From assembly GCA_905250125.1 (NCBI GenBank), contig CAJNOL010000275.1, forward strand, positions 62,001 through 126,000: a DNA stretch of 64,000 nucleotides, in the 5' to 3' direction. This DNA comes from Rotaria sordida (lineage: Eukaryota; Rotifera; Eurotatoria; Philodinida; Philodinidae). The translations under genes and the position numbers were made by a program. The notes under the pieces were generated by a model, which ran no database searches, was not told the origin of the DNA, and saw nothing but the letters and a program-made list of their open reading frames with translations. This document shows positions 46,527 to 57,959 of this stretch, piece by piece. Positions within the stretch are counted from its first letter, which is position 1; every line of letters starts with the position of its first letter.

Positions 46527-47687
46527 CCGCCCCCTTTCGGCTAGAAAGAACTGACCAAGGCTACTGCTCACCCTATTGGTTAAGTTGCAATAACAATCAT
46601 CTAGACCTTTCGGATGAACAGATATAAGGTATAACATACATACAAACAACAATAACAAAAAACATGATGAATATAAGAAAAGAAAAAATAAACAAACAAA
46701 CAAATGATGAACGTTTAAAAAACGGATGCTTATTATCAATGAATACCGAGCCATTCTGTATAGCTGTTTTTTCCACAGACATTTGTGGATAAGCGTTTAG
46801 TTTTTTTCCTCTTTTTATATACGAAAACGTCCCATAAAGTAGATTTAACTTTATTATTTTTATACCATTGAGGAATGTCAAATCGTAATAAATAAGAGAT
46901 AAAATCTAATAGATGACCATCAGGAATATAGATCATACCGGAACGATGTCCAATTCCTCGAGCCCATTTTTTGATATCACCTATGCTATCCTTTAGTGTC
47001 TTAGGATTTTTTATTAAATGTTCTACGATCGCATTACGAAGATCATTGATTGCTTGATCAAATACAACCGTAGAATAAGCAGTAATGACAACCATTGATT
47101 TCTCGTCTGATATCTCACCAACCGTATTGTTGACACCAAAATCAATAATAGAGTTTGATTGGGATACTAATATTTAACGTTCAAAACATATCGTATCTGG
47201 ATTATCGGTACATTTTTCTTTTAGATTATTAGCTGATGCATTTTGATATAGAAGTTCTCCGTTAGACAAATTATTCATAATCTTTTGATGAGATTTCGAT
47301 TCAGATGAAAAAGAATCATTTATATCAAATTCTGATAATAAAAATTCATAAAAATCATCAAAAGATTGAATTTCTTTTCGACTTGCGTTGTATTTACATT
47401 TAGTATCACCCTCGACTAAATGCGAGATAACTTCAAGGCGCAATTTTCGTGACATTGCTAACTGATTAAATTTACGCTCGGTTTTGTCTAGCCATTCAAT
47501 AACATTTTGTTCTGCCGAAAATGGAACGAAGTGATGTAAAATGAATGCGACGGCACAAAAAAACAAGTACGGCGAAAAGATAAGGTAAAAGATCAGGCAA
47601 ATAAAAGAGGACAAAAAAAATTGAGAGGAAGAGAGAAAACAGGAAAAAAAAGAGGCAGATAAAAACCTACCCGACTTCTCCACCAAT

Positions 47688-48034
47688 TGTAAGATTCTCG
47701 TTTGAGGATGTATAGTAGAACTAATGATTTTAGTTTGTTAAAGGATTAAAGAGCTCACATAAACTATCTACTTCCCTGTGTCGTCGTAACATATATTGCC
47801 ATTGAGAAGTTATTGCGTTTGGAATGTTTTATTTTGAAAAGAAAAAAACATAAGATAACTAATAACCAAGAATATGATAATAAAGAAGATGAATGAAGAG
47901 GGGAAAGATAGTTAAAATACAAAAAAAACAGTAAAAGAACATCAAAACAAGATATATTAAAGAAGGAAAAAGAAAATCAATAACAAACAGCGAGCAGAGT
48001 TAGCGTCATAGAGTGACATCTGTTGATGCTAACA
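47688..48034 (-). repeat. LTR, upstream copy with respect to the element
   Basis: 347 bp, begins TGTAAGATTCTCG and ends GCTAACA on the plus strand; direct repeat of 46175-46526. Confidence 0.75.
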
Positions 48035-49305
48035 ACATAAATACATATCCATCTATCCTGTATCGTTACTCATCTTTTTTTCACTTATTCAGTGTTCATG
48101 ATTCATTTCGTTGTTTTTCTCTCAGAAAACCAAAAAAAAATCTGTTTTATGTAACATTTTATAGTATAAGTTCTCTAACAAGAACGTACTTTTAGACAGT
48201 GTTATATATATTTATATAATTAGTCGAAATTAAAAATTTTAAAATGTAATCTTTTATCTTATCAACAGATATGTAACTAGTTCTACATAGAAATAAAACC
48301 AAATCAAAGAATCATTTACTGGAAACTTGCTAAAATTTGTTTTTCACAATCATAATTAATAGTAAGAATTCGAATTTAAATAACACTCTGTCACTGACTG
48401 TAGCAATCTGACTATCGAGTGAACTCTGTGACTTTAGAATGCCTTGAAATTTGAAGAAAAGCACTAACCACACACATAGCGTACGACCCATGAAATTGTT
48501 ACAAACTCTATATATGTTAAAAGAGCTGTATAAAGGACTCAAATTACATTAATGTAACACTAAGGGAGAGTGTTACAAAAGATATTCAATGAATGATTTT
48601 TAGAAAACTAACATTTAAGTGCTAATTTCAAGGGCTAAATCTCATTTATATTCAAATTTGAATTTGGCATGAATTGAGATAAGAACGAACATTTCTATAT
48701 TATAGTTTCAGAATGTATTACCGAAAATATATAAAAAAGAAAGATTTTCTATCGAATAGATCAAGATTTAATTGATTGCATTTAGTACACGTCTACTTCG
48801 TACTCATATCTTTTCTAATTATGGATTATAACTTAAAAGTAGGTCTTTGAGAATATGTGGTAGTGGAAAAGTATTCAAGACATGTCTCGTATCGGTAGAT
48901 GCTTAACACTCCTGTATTAGAAGTCATTCGTATGTCATGCAATCTTTGTCATTTATTTTATTACATAGGAAGTGTTAACATGATTTTCGTCAAAACTGAA
49001 ATCAAACGAATGTTGCGATAATAGCATTGTTTATTTTTGGATGCTTATTCTACATGTTGCATAATTATATGTGTCGTCCGTATTTTTTAATTTATTCTTT
49101 TGTTTTTTTAAATATTTAGTTGAAATGTGCTGTCATTATGTAGACTTTTTTCACTGATGATATGTTTCCTTGACTATCTAGTCGAGGTTGAATTTTCAAT
49201 TGAACCAGAGCTGCTCAATATTATATGTTGATTGCAGGTGTCGCGTGAATCGAAAGTTAAGAGTGTTAAATTAGAAAGTGTACAGAATAGTGTCGTTTTA
49301 GCTTT
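48035..49305. other. Gene-free spacer
   Basis: AT-rich. One perfect small hairpin, GTAACACT/AGTGTTAC with a 7-base loop, at 48554-48576. No gene. Confidence 0.35.
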
Positions 49306-50386
49306 CCCTAGTCGAACATCTTGTAAGCAAGATCTTGGTCAGGATACAAGCTACAGAGATATGAACAGATCTTGAAAGTTTAAGTGTAAGATAATCATAT
49401 TATCTTGTACTAAGATTTATAATTAGATCTTTGGTACAAATCTAAAAGATCTTGGATGCAGGTATTCAATGTCTTTAATTTGATATCTGGTCTGTTGTGA
49501 TCGTTTTTATTGATCTTTGTTCCCAGCAATTATATCTTTCAACTAATAACCAAGATCGACAAGATCTTTATTTAAAGTTCGCCTGTTCAATTTATATCTA
49601 ACATGAGCAATATCTTTCTGAACATTTAGTGCAAGTTAATTTTCCATTAAAAATAGTACAAAAAACAAGAACTAAAAACATGCAGAAAATTCTTTAGTTG
49701 ATAGGAGCAATTATTATGAATTCAAAAACATGCCTATTTATGCAAACTCAAATAGAGTAAAACTATAGCGTAAAGAAACAAAGAATTCAAAGGATTTATC
49801 TAAATTAAAGATTTGATTAATACTAAAATCTAAAACGTCTTTTATTTTATCGAATTTCAAAAAAAGTTTGACTTTAAAAAATTCGAATTCTAAACCGTCT
49901 TATATCGTAACCAGACATCAACCATCCTCTTATAAAATACAAATTTTTCATAAATGCTCGCTAGATTAGCCTAAAAAACTTTGTTGATACTTTATGAATT
50001 TTCTGTTAAATTATTTTTTCTTTCCTCTTTGTTCTTCATAACTTTAAGTTTATTGGTTTGCAAATGCCTTCACTGTTTCCAAATTTTTTACGTCTATGAG
50101 ATTTACAAGTTTATATGATTGAGTTTTGGAACGTGTAGTTCCAAACGATTAAAGAATTTTTAAAAGTGTGAATAAATTAATGATGCCGCTTTTTGTTTTA
50201 CTCGAGATCCTGGGAAAAGATAATAATAACTGATATCTTTTTTATAATCTTGACATGTGAGAATCTTTGAACAGATCTAACAAAGATCTTAGGTACAGAT
50301 ATATCTGATACGTTCAAGATATACACAAATGAATTATCTTTTAAAGAGCTTGATAAGATATTGTTTACAAGATGTATCGACTAGGG
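49306..50386. mobile_element. 1.1 kb terminal-inverted-repeat element with AAGATCTT-rich ends
   Basis: The left end CCCTAGTCGAACATCTTGTA and right end TACAAGATGTATCGACTAGGG are inverted repeats, and the pairing continues inward (AGCAAGATCTTG against TTGATAAGATATTG). About 300 bp at the left and 170 bp at the right are filled with variants of AAGATCTTG and ACAGATCT, giving a sub-terminal palindromic array such as transposases often bind. The middle (49620-50200) is AT-rich without an open frame. No target duplication is obvious. A non-autonomous DNA transposon is the likeliest reading. Confidence 0.6.
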
Positions 50387-51799
50387 TGTACATTGTCAGG
50401 CTTAAGGTACTCTTTCTATTATAATTATTGATAGTTATAAATTAAAACTTATGGACTTCAATGATTACACTACAATTTATCAATGGTTCAATGACAATAA
50501 CCAACCAACACCAATGGATTTTTATTCATTTATTTTATTTTATTTTAATAAAAAGAAAATTATTTTTTTTAAGCTTTTATCATTCATATTTGTACCACTA
50601 TCTTACTATATGAAGACATATCACAATTTATTTTTAGCACAATAATAAATACTAAATGATTTATAAGTATATATCTCATTGATGTGGAATAGTAACACTC
50701 TTGACATTGGTTATATTGTTTTTATTAGACATTTCTGAAGTAGTCTTATTGCATTTTTGGCTATTGAAATTATCGTAGTCGCCTCACAAGATGTTGTTCT
50801 AAAAGGATCAAATCACAATATAGTACTCGAATGTGATTTATTTCGTATAGAGTGCTACTTTTCTAAAGGAATTGATAATAACACGGAAAGAGTTTTTATA
50901 TAGATCCAATAATTTTTGTCACATAATATTGACGTCAATCGCTTTCAATATTTTCGTATTCGGTCATTAAGTTTTTTATTGAACAAACAAATGGAATGTG
51001 ACATGACAAGAAAAGAATAATCGATGATTAAATTATCATAAATTTTCATGAATTCGATTCATTTCGAGATATTTGTCTAATTCATTCTTTAACTTATTAC
51101 ATACTTCATACGATACAATCCGATAAAATAATATCAAGATTTATTATCGATAATAATGATTCGACAATGGAGATAGAATCTGAATATCTCTGTGTGTCAA
51201 GTGACACGTTTTTATTTTGCCCATATTCATTCTATTTTCATATGGAACCTTTATTAATTTAGATTCAACATGGGACATAAATTTCATTATTACTATCGAT
51301 ACTATTAGTATTACGAAGCACAATAATTTATGAAGTCGTCCGTATCCGCCAATTAATCTGTCAGACATCGTTGACTAAGATGATCGGCCATTCTTTGAGT
51401 ATGAACATTTAGGTAAGTTATATGACATGTGGATAATCTTTTTTTTAAATATTTTCTTGTTTCTGAATGGCATTAGATGCAATAAAAACTTTTGCAAGAG
51501 AAAAGGATTTTTGTTTGCCCACAACGCATCAGCCAGTTAAACTGCAAGAAAAAAATACAAAATCTTTTAAATTAAATTCTGTTACGATGGCTATTTCGTG
51601 TTTCACAAATGTATCGAGTAAGATATTCTTCTAGAAATTTAATAACTATTTTCTTTCTTCATATGAATCAATTTGTCATGTCATGAAATACGATCATGCA
51701 TGGAATGAACATATAAAAAAGGTCAGAAAAATGCTTTTGAAAAAAAAACCTGATATCGACTAACATTAAACAAATGACTGAAGACGAAAAGTATACTTC
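50387..51799. other. Gene-free spacer
   Basis: Several short frames but none with a recognisable motif. The last 300 bp may belong to the Rep-like fossil that follows. Confidence 0.35.
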
Positions 51800-52930
51800 A
51801 GTGTTTTAACTAGGACGAAACTTCGTTTAGTATAGTTTATTTCAAGGCTTATCGCGTTGTGAAGGTTCAATACCGTGATCAAAATCTCAAAGAGCATGTA
51901 GGAAAAATACTATTACTCTCAAAACATCACACTTTTAATATTCTAACAGAAAAACATACTTGAATTTCCGGTGAGTTAGTCTTGCAAGCGTTCAAATTAA
52001 ATGAAGGCAATGTTGATGAAGGAATTCGTCATTTAATGAAAAGGCATCAACAGAAACTTTATCAAGCTTGAAATAGTAAATTTATTGATCTAAATTTCGA
52101 ACTATTGAAATATCTATTAAATCAAAGAGAAAGAATATGAGAAAAAATTTGATCTGTTTTATTTTTCTAGTGAAAAGCTGTCAAACGCATCTTCTATACA
52201 TCAATAAACAAGTGCGATTCGAAGAATAACAGCTTCAGGCCTATGATAAAGAGCATTGCTAGTCAGATTCATTTCCTGTTTATACAAAAAGCGTAAGTAC
52301 GTATTCTTACTTTTCATGCTGTTAATATGTGTTTTTTCCTTTCTATTCGAGCGACGTATAATAGAAAGCGAATGAATAAATGACTGGCAATTAATTTTAG
52401 AAAAGAAGAATGATCCAAATGTCCCACTTTGATTGGTCTAATAGAAAGAGGTATGTAAATAAATTACTAAAATCAACGTTTTTTAATCAAGTGATTGTTT
52501 CTTCTATCATAAAAAAAATTTAAGAAAGACAATTTTCACACGATCTCTACTGAGTGTAATGACTCATTATCAAGATCTATGGTATCCCGGAAAATGGAAT
52601 AATGACGCCGACTATATAGTGATGGACGATATTCCATGGAATCAGTTCAAGAAAAAATGGTATCCATCAAAGAAAGATCTACTTATAGGTCACGAAGAAT
52701 TATTTGTGAGTATATCATTCTTTGCAAAGTTTATTGAGAAATACTTTTTCTTATATACTTCTCAGTACATATTAGATTACAGACATTCATAGCAAGAGTA
52801 ACGAAATCAAAACAAGAATGCCTGCTATTGTTCTCATAAATCCAGATGATGTTTGTAACTTATCCAAACAGCTACGTACTCAAAAAGAAAAATCTAAAGC
52901 CAGTTATTGGAAAGAATGAATTTTTATATA
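51800..52930 (+). pseudogene. CRESS-DNA-virus Rep-like fossil (helicase part)
   Basis: Coding-like blocks resemble the superfamily 3 helicase part of gemini/genomovirus-type Rep proteins. One is a nucleotide-binding-loop-like stretch near 52430-52530. Another is a Walker B with acidic pair inside DADYIVMDDIPW (about 52595-52640), followed by a KKDLLIGHEE stretch that matches the family's LLGAQEE. A third, MPAIVLINPDD near 52820-52850, matches the motif C strand. The nicking domain is not clearly visible. The copy is broken, with several breaks, and host-like in composition, so it looks old. A Rep captured by a cellular mobile element is the alternative. Confidence 0.5.
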
Positions 52931-53719
52931 CATTATAGATAAAGAACGTTCCGAAAATGAGAATGTATAATCTTAAGAAACTAATTCTCTTCTTTTTTTG
53001 CATACAATTTTTAGAAGATACTGAACGTTTTCACAAACCGAAACCTTAGAACTATCAAATTAAATAAATTCGTTCGAAAACTTCGACCATATTCTAGAGT
53101 TTGTCGAAGCTCGACGTTGTTGACTTCAGGCTTAACAAAACAATGTGGCATTAGTCTTTAACGAAGAAAAACGATGATAAAGAAAAAACATCGAAAATAA
53201 CAATATCATCTCGCACAACAGAAGAAGAAATGATAAAGACATAATTAGTTATTGAATGAAAACCTATAAAATGGAACGCAATCATGCAACTGTTGTTATT
53301 TTCAGTGTAAGATTGATGACGTCACCGATTACGAAAGCAAGATCAATTCCAACCATACTACCATCTATTTTTTTCTAAAGAAAACCTACGCATAAAAATA
53401 AAATCCTTAGTATATCTATATCAAATCTCTGCAATGTTTCTATTTATAATCATAAAAGATTAGTACTGACAGATATGTAACAAGATCAAGAAGATAAAAT
53501 TTGGTGATCCTTCGCAGAAGAATCGGAGCTTCAGAAAATAAAGTGTAACAACCCTTTTTTTCTCCTATCCATGAAGTTTATGTATGTATATGATAGAAAT
53601 ATTTGAAGGAAAGAATCTCTATAATATACATTTCAAGTAAGGAAATCTTTTTATTTTATTTAAAAGAATACACTACAAATATTACATTATGTCTAATAGA
53701 GTAAAAGAAAACAATTTAA
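52931..53719. other. Spacer downstream of the Rep-like fossil
   Basis: AT-rich, with no gene recognised. Confidence 0.3.
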
Positions 53720-53960
53720 TCATGTTGATTTGAGTTTATTACGAGCAACACATTTACGAACAAGTCTTCGTGTTTGACTGACATCAAGTAATTCATCATC
53801 GGCTAAATTTATATGGGATATTTCAGTTTTCTTTTCAATTGGTTTTGCAGCAGGAACAACTGAAGGTGTTGATATCTAAAATAAAAATTTTTATTTTTAT
53901 AAATAATAATTAGGAAATTACACCTTATAACATACTTCCATTGCTTCATTATCAGTTGAC

Positions 53961-53991
<31 letters not shown>

Positions 53992-55523
53992 CTTCTTCTT
54001 CCACTTTAGAATCTCCATTGAATGTTAGACGAGCACTTCGACGACTACCATGAACAACTACTCGTTTAGGTTTCTTCTTTATTATTGGTTTTGTTACTTT
54101 AGTTACTGTTGTTTTCTTACTAAAATATAACATCGATCTTAATATTAATAAAAAAAAAAAAAAACGTATGAACAGGTCGAATAGCTTACATGACAGGTGT
54201 ACCAGTACGTTTTTTCTTTGTTGATGTAGAAGCGGGTGTACGAGTACGTTTTCTCTTTGTTAATGTAGAAGCAGATGTTGGAGTTGTACTGACACCAAAT
54301 AATCCTCCAAATGTTGTTGTAGTAGTAGGAGGAGCAATCAGCAATCCTTTATTAGCTATCCATTTTTCTCGAACTTCTTTTAATGTTGTCAATGTAGAAA
54401 GTTGTTCAGCAGTCAGTGTTAATGATGGAATATTTGTTGTTCCATTTTGATTGTCTATTTTTAATCGACGTGCTTTAGCACCTATGAAAGAAAAAATTGA
54501 CATAAATCTTTTTCTATTTAACTGTTAATATCGTTTCTTTTTCTTTTCTTCTATTTACCTCCACTATGCATTAATTCATGAATACGTCGAGTAAGTTCAG
54601 CTTCATCTATTGGACCACCACGTAATTCTGCTTCACGCATTACTTCTTCATGTACTTGAGCTATTAATCGTTCAAGAGAAATTTCTTCTTTAGCGGAACC
54701 AACAATCACCGAAGCTAAATTAGCACAATTATTTAATGGTATATATTGACCACCTGTTTTAAATGCAAGTGCCATGAAAAAATCACGATAAGATATTGTA
54801 GCTGGCTCACATCCAACTGTATATAGAGTAATACCACGTTCAGCAAGTAATCCAACACATTCCATGGGATCATGTCCAGATGGATCACCTATTAAAAAAA
54901 CATATATGTTGAAATAAAAATTTATAAGAAAAAAATATTTTCTTTTTTTTTTACCATCAGGCCAACCATCACCCATCGGATCTAGTCCATGAGGAGGAGC
55001 ATCGGCAATAAGAATAGCTATTTTAACTGCATTTTTTCGCCACGTTAAAGTATGAACAGCAGCATGTAATGCAGGTGTCATGGCTTCAGGACCATCACCA
55101 CCTAAATATTAGTTTTTTTTATTTTCAACTAAAATATTGGATATTAAAAAAATAAAATAGCAAACCTCCAGAAGCAGAAGCTAAATCAATATTTGCTTTT
55201 GCTTGTTCAGAATCATTTGTAAAATCATTAACTTGAATAATAAATGTACGATCCTGAGGTGGGTGATCACGATAAAGAATTAATGCAACATTCAATAAAC
55301 ATCGTTCACTTATAATAATATCTTGAATAATATTTCGCATATTCTAAAAAAAAATATTCTTCATAGATAATTTTTATTGTTTATACAGACTAATACTGAC
55401 CTCTTGAGCTGATTTTATATAAGATCCCATACTTCCTGTAGCATCAATAATAAAAGCAAGATCCAATTCTGTAAGTGCATTAGATGTGGGTTCCATAGTT
55501 GTTGTAGAAGATGCTTCAGTCAT
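53720..55523 (-). CDS. VWA-domain protein with Thr/Lys/Glu-rich tail
   Basis: Seven exons on the minus strand (55401-55523, 55166-55343, 54955-55101, 54559-54888, 54190-54481, 53936-54119, 53720-53875), all in phase, give 469 residues. Residues 20-230 are a von Willebrand A domain with a complete MIDAS: LDLAFIIDATGSMGSYI (DxTGS), the threonine-loop region and ADAPPHG. The domain most resembles the VWA of alpha-kinase VwkA-like proteins (DxTGSMGxxI, LVxYRDH, GGGDGPEA), but no kinase follows. The tail has a Thr/Pro-rich stretch, two near-repeats ending KRKRTRTPAST/KKKRTGTP, a basic block KPIIKKKPKRVVVHGSRRSA and a run of 13 Glu from a CTT repeat. The basic tail suggests a nuclear or microtubule-associated protein. 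Function unknown. Confidence 0.8.
53962..54000. repeat. (CTT)13 microsatellite inside the VWA gene
   Basis: 39 bp pure trinucleotide repeat encoding the poly-Glu run on the minus strand; likely variable in length between alleles. Confidence 0.9.
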
Positions 55524-56113
55524 TGTCTATAATCTTAGTGTTAATGTTTAGGAAGGATATAAGCGTTTTTTTAGAATACTTCGTCTTTAACTTCGAATGT
55601 AACAAACACAGAACTCTACCTCGTTTATATACGAAATAGACAGACTACATAGGTGTTCTTGCAAAACGATTGAGTAATAATTTGTTGTTTTGTTTTCTAT
55701 TCTTCACGTTGGCGTATGCACGTTACAATCGTTGTGCAATACTCAAAGTTCATATTGTTAACAGAAACCGATTGTAATTTAAAACGAGTCTATCAAGAGG
55801 CAATGTTCTTATTCCGAATAGCCAGCGAAAAAACAGTCTATGCAAAATGTATATTCACATCGTTCATACCGCTCGGGTTCTTCTGCTTAATTCTTTTTTT
55901 AGCATCTTAATGCATAAATATTTAGATGTCAGTCGAATTCGCGTATCCATGTGAGTGTGAGCACGCTCAAGTCGTCCTGTACCATTCACATCAACTGTTG
56001 TCGCTTAGTTTTCGAGTTGGATTATTTGTTAAAGATGGCGCCACATAAATAGTTATTAGTTAGAAGACTAACTGATAGGAAAAAGTGTAGCACCATCTGA
56101 CACAATACACTGA
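55524..56113. other. Spacer upstream of the VWA gene
   Basis: Contains hairpin 15 and no gene. Confidence 0.35.
55950..55996. repeat. Telomere-like hairpin 15
   Basis: CATGTGAGTGTGAGCACG, spacer, then ACCATTCACATCAAC. A weak, decayed example. Confidence 0.4.
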
Positions 56114-56184
56114 GACATATGAAAATCGGATTACATGTCTTCGGAGAATATCCCCGGAAACTCGATTATGTCCTAGGGTAAGAG

Positions 56185-56725
56185 GTATATAGGTATAGGA
56201 TGTATAGAGGTATAGGAGGTATAGGAGGTATAGGAGGTATAGGAGGTATAGGAAGTATAGAAGGTATAGGAGGTATAGAGGTATAGGAGGTATAGGAGAT
56301 ATAGGAGGTATAGGAGATATAGGAGGTATAGGAGGTATAGGAGGTATAGGAGGTATAGGAGATATAGGAGGTATAGAGGTATAGGAGGTATAGGAGGTAT
56401 AGGAGGTATAGGAGGTATAGGAGGTATAGAGGTATAGGAGNNNNNNNNNNTATAGGAGATATAGGAGGTATAGAGGTATAGGAGATATAGGAGGTATAGG
56501 AGGTATAGGAGGTATAGAGGTATAGGAGGTATATAGGTATAGGAGATATAGGAGGTATAGGAGGTATAGAGGTATAGGAGGTATAGGAGATATAGGAGGT
56601 ATAGAGGTATAGGAGGTATAGGAGGTATAGAGGTATAGGAGGTATAGGAGGTATAGAGGTGTAGGAGGTATAGGAGGTATAGAGGTATAGGAGATATAGG
56701 AGGTATAGAGGTATAGGAGGTATTG
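56185..56725. repeat. Minisatellite (TATAGGAGG)n, left arm
   Basis: About 60 units of 8-9 bp with three main variants; interrupted by the 10-N gap at 56441-56450, so the true length is uncertain. Confidence 0.9.
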
Positions 56726-56944
56726 GAAACTCAGTAAACATTTTTTTTTTTTATAAAATGATTTTTCCGAGCAAGGATCGATAAGTTGAATTAGATATAG
56801 AAGGTATAGGAGACACAGTAAATAGTTATTTATTTTTTATGATTGATTTTTTCGAGCAAGGATCGATAACTTGAATGAATATATCTGACTGAATCACTAT
56901 TCGAAGTCAAGCACTGTATAAAGATTATCTGCACTACTTAATTA

Positions 56945-57215
56945 ATATCTGCTATATCTCCTATACCTTCTATATCTCCTATACCTCTATACCTCCTATA
57001 CCTCCTATACCTCCTATATCTCCTATACCTCCTATATCTCCTATATCTCCTATACCTCCTATACCTCCTATATCTCCTATACCTCCTATATCTCCTATAC
57101 CTCCTATACCTCCTATATCTCCTGTACCTCCTATACCTCCTATATCTCCTATATCTCCTATACCTCCTATATCTCCTATACCTCCTATATCTCCTATACC
57201 TCTATACCTCCTACA
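56945..57215. repeat. Minisatellite (CCTCCTATA)n, right arm
   Basis: About 30 units complementary to the left array. It has a different mix of variants (more CTCCTATATCTC), so the two arms have evolved separately. Confidence 0.9.
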
Positions 57216-57285
57216 CCTCTTACCCTAGGACATAATCGAGTTTCCGGGGATATTCTTAGAAGACATCATATGGAAAATCGGCTTT

Positions 57286-57959
57286 CTTTCCAAATGAAAG
57301 CGATTTCTTCAAGATTAAAAATATTAATTTAATAGATAAATTATGAAAAAACTTGGAAAAAAAGGACTAAATTGTCGGTTTTGATAAAAAATTGACGACA
57401 TGAGTAGAAAATCAAATGGTTTTAATAAATGGATCTTCTTACTAATCTAAATTTGAGAATTTATTTGTGTTTCTGCCACAAAAAAATATGTTCCTTGAGG
57501 GATGATTCAATAAATTCTTGTCAGCGGTTTAAAGCAACCGAATTTGTTCTTTTTTATTAGTGACACCAATGCAATATTATGCGATTTAGAGCTCGACAGT
57601 TTCGAAAAAAATGGAACCGAGACAAAACCGTTGGAACTGAAAATTTGTTACTGATAACTGAAGAGCTGTTCACGTGTTGCTTAATCTAAAGTCGAATAGA
57701 TCAATCTACGATTGGTTGGAATTTTAACAGAAGATAACCCTTGATCAATACTATTTATTTTATTATAAAGCGATCATTTTTGTCGACGACCAGTTTTGGA
57801 TTTGAAAAAAAGCAACAAACAATTTTTTAAATATACCTAAATATAATGTATGCAATGAATCAAAGAGTATTGATTCACCAAAAGAATAATATTTTAATTT
57901 TGTTAAAGGACATGGACCTAAAAAAAATAAATTTTACAACATATATGTAGCAAATAATT
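57286..57959. other. Gene-free spacer
   Basis: AT-rich; could be the 3' flank of the transposase remnant that follows. Nothing else seen. Confidence 0.3.

Larger units (their letters stand above)
46175..48034 (-). mobile_element. Gag-only LTR retrotransposon fossil (Ty3/gypsy-like)
   Basis: Two direct repeats, 46175-46526 and 47688-48034, both TG...CA, share about 80-85% of bases by eye and flank a 1.16 kb interior. On the minus strand the interior starts with a TGG-type primer-binding-like site beside one LTR and ends with a GAAAGGGGG polypurine tract beside the other. The flanking five bases (ATGTA and ACATA) may be a changed target duplication. The interior has gag-like reading frames (ERKFNQLAMSRKLRLEV, FDDFYEFLLSEFDI) and nothing resembling protease, reverse transcriptase or integrase, so it is a non-autonomous type. 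It looks old and broken, with a few breaks. Confidence 0.75.
56114..57285. mobile_element. Foldback (FB)-like element with minisatellite arms
   Basis: The ends carry a perfect inverted repeat of about 45 bp (ATCCCCGGAAACTCG, TTATGTCCTAGGGTAAGAGG on the left; its complement at 57205-57255). Inside, each arm is a tandem array: TATAGGAGG units with TATAGAGG and TATAGGAGA variants at 56185-56725, and the complementary CCTCCTATA array at 56945-57215. The 220 bp centre contains a tandem duplication of about 70 bp (GAGCAAGGATCGATAA occurs twice). This architecture, unique tips, satellite arms and a small loop, is that of Drosophila FB elements. The left array holds a 10-N gap. No transposase. Confidence 0.75.

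Noticed and set aside
50451-50645. Short plus-strand frame after the 1.1 kb TIR element
   Set aside because: Hydrophobic AT-driven composition and no motif; length is expected by chance here.
56166-56741. 191-codon minus-strand frame of Pro/Ile/Tyr/Leu repeats
   Set aside because: It is a translation of the TATAGGAGG minisatellite; it has no unique sequence, crosses the N gap and only reflects a unit lacking stops.
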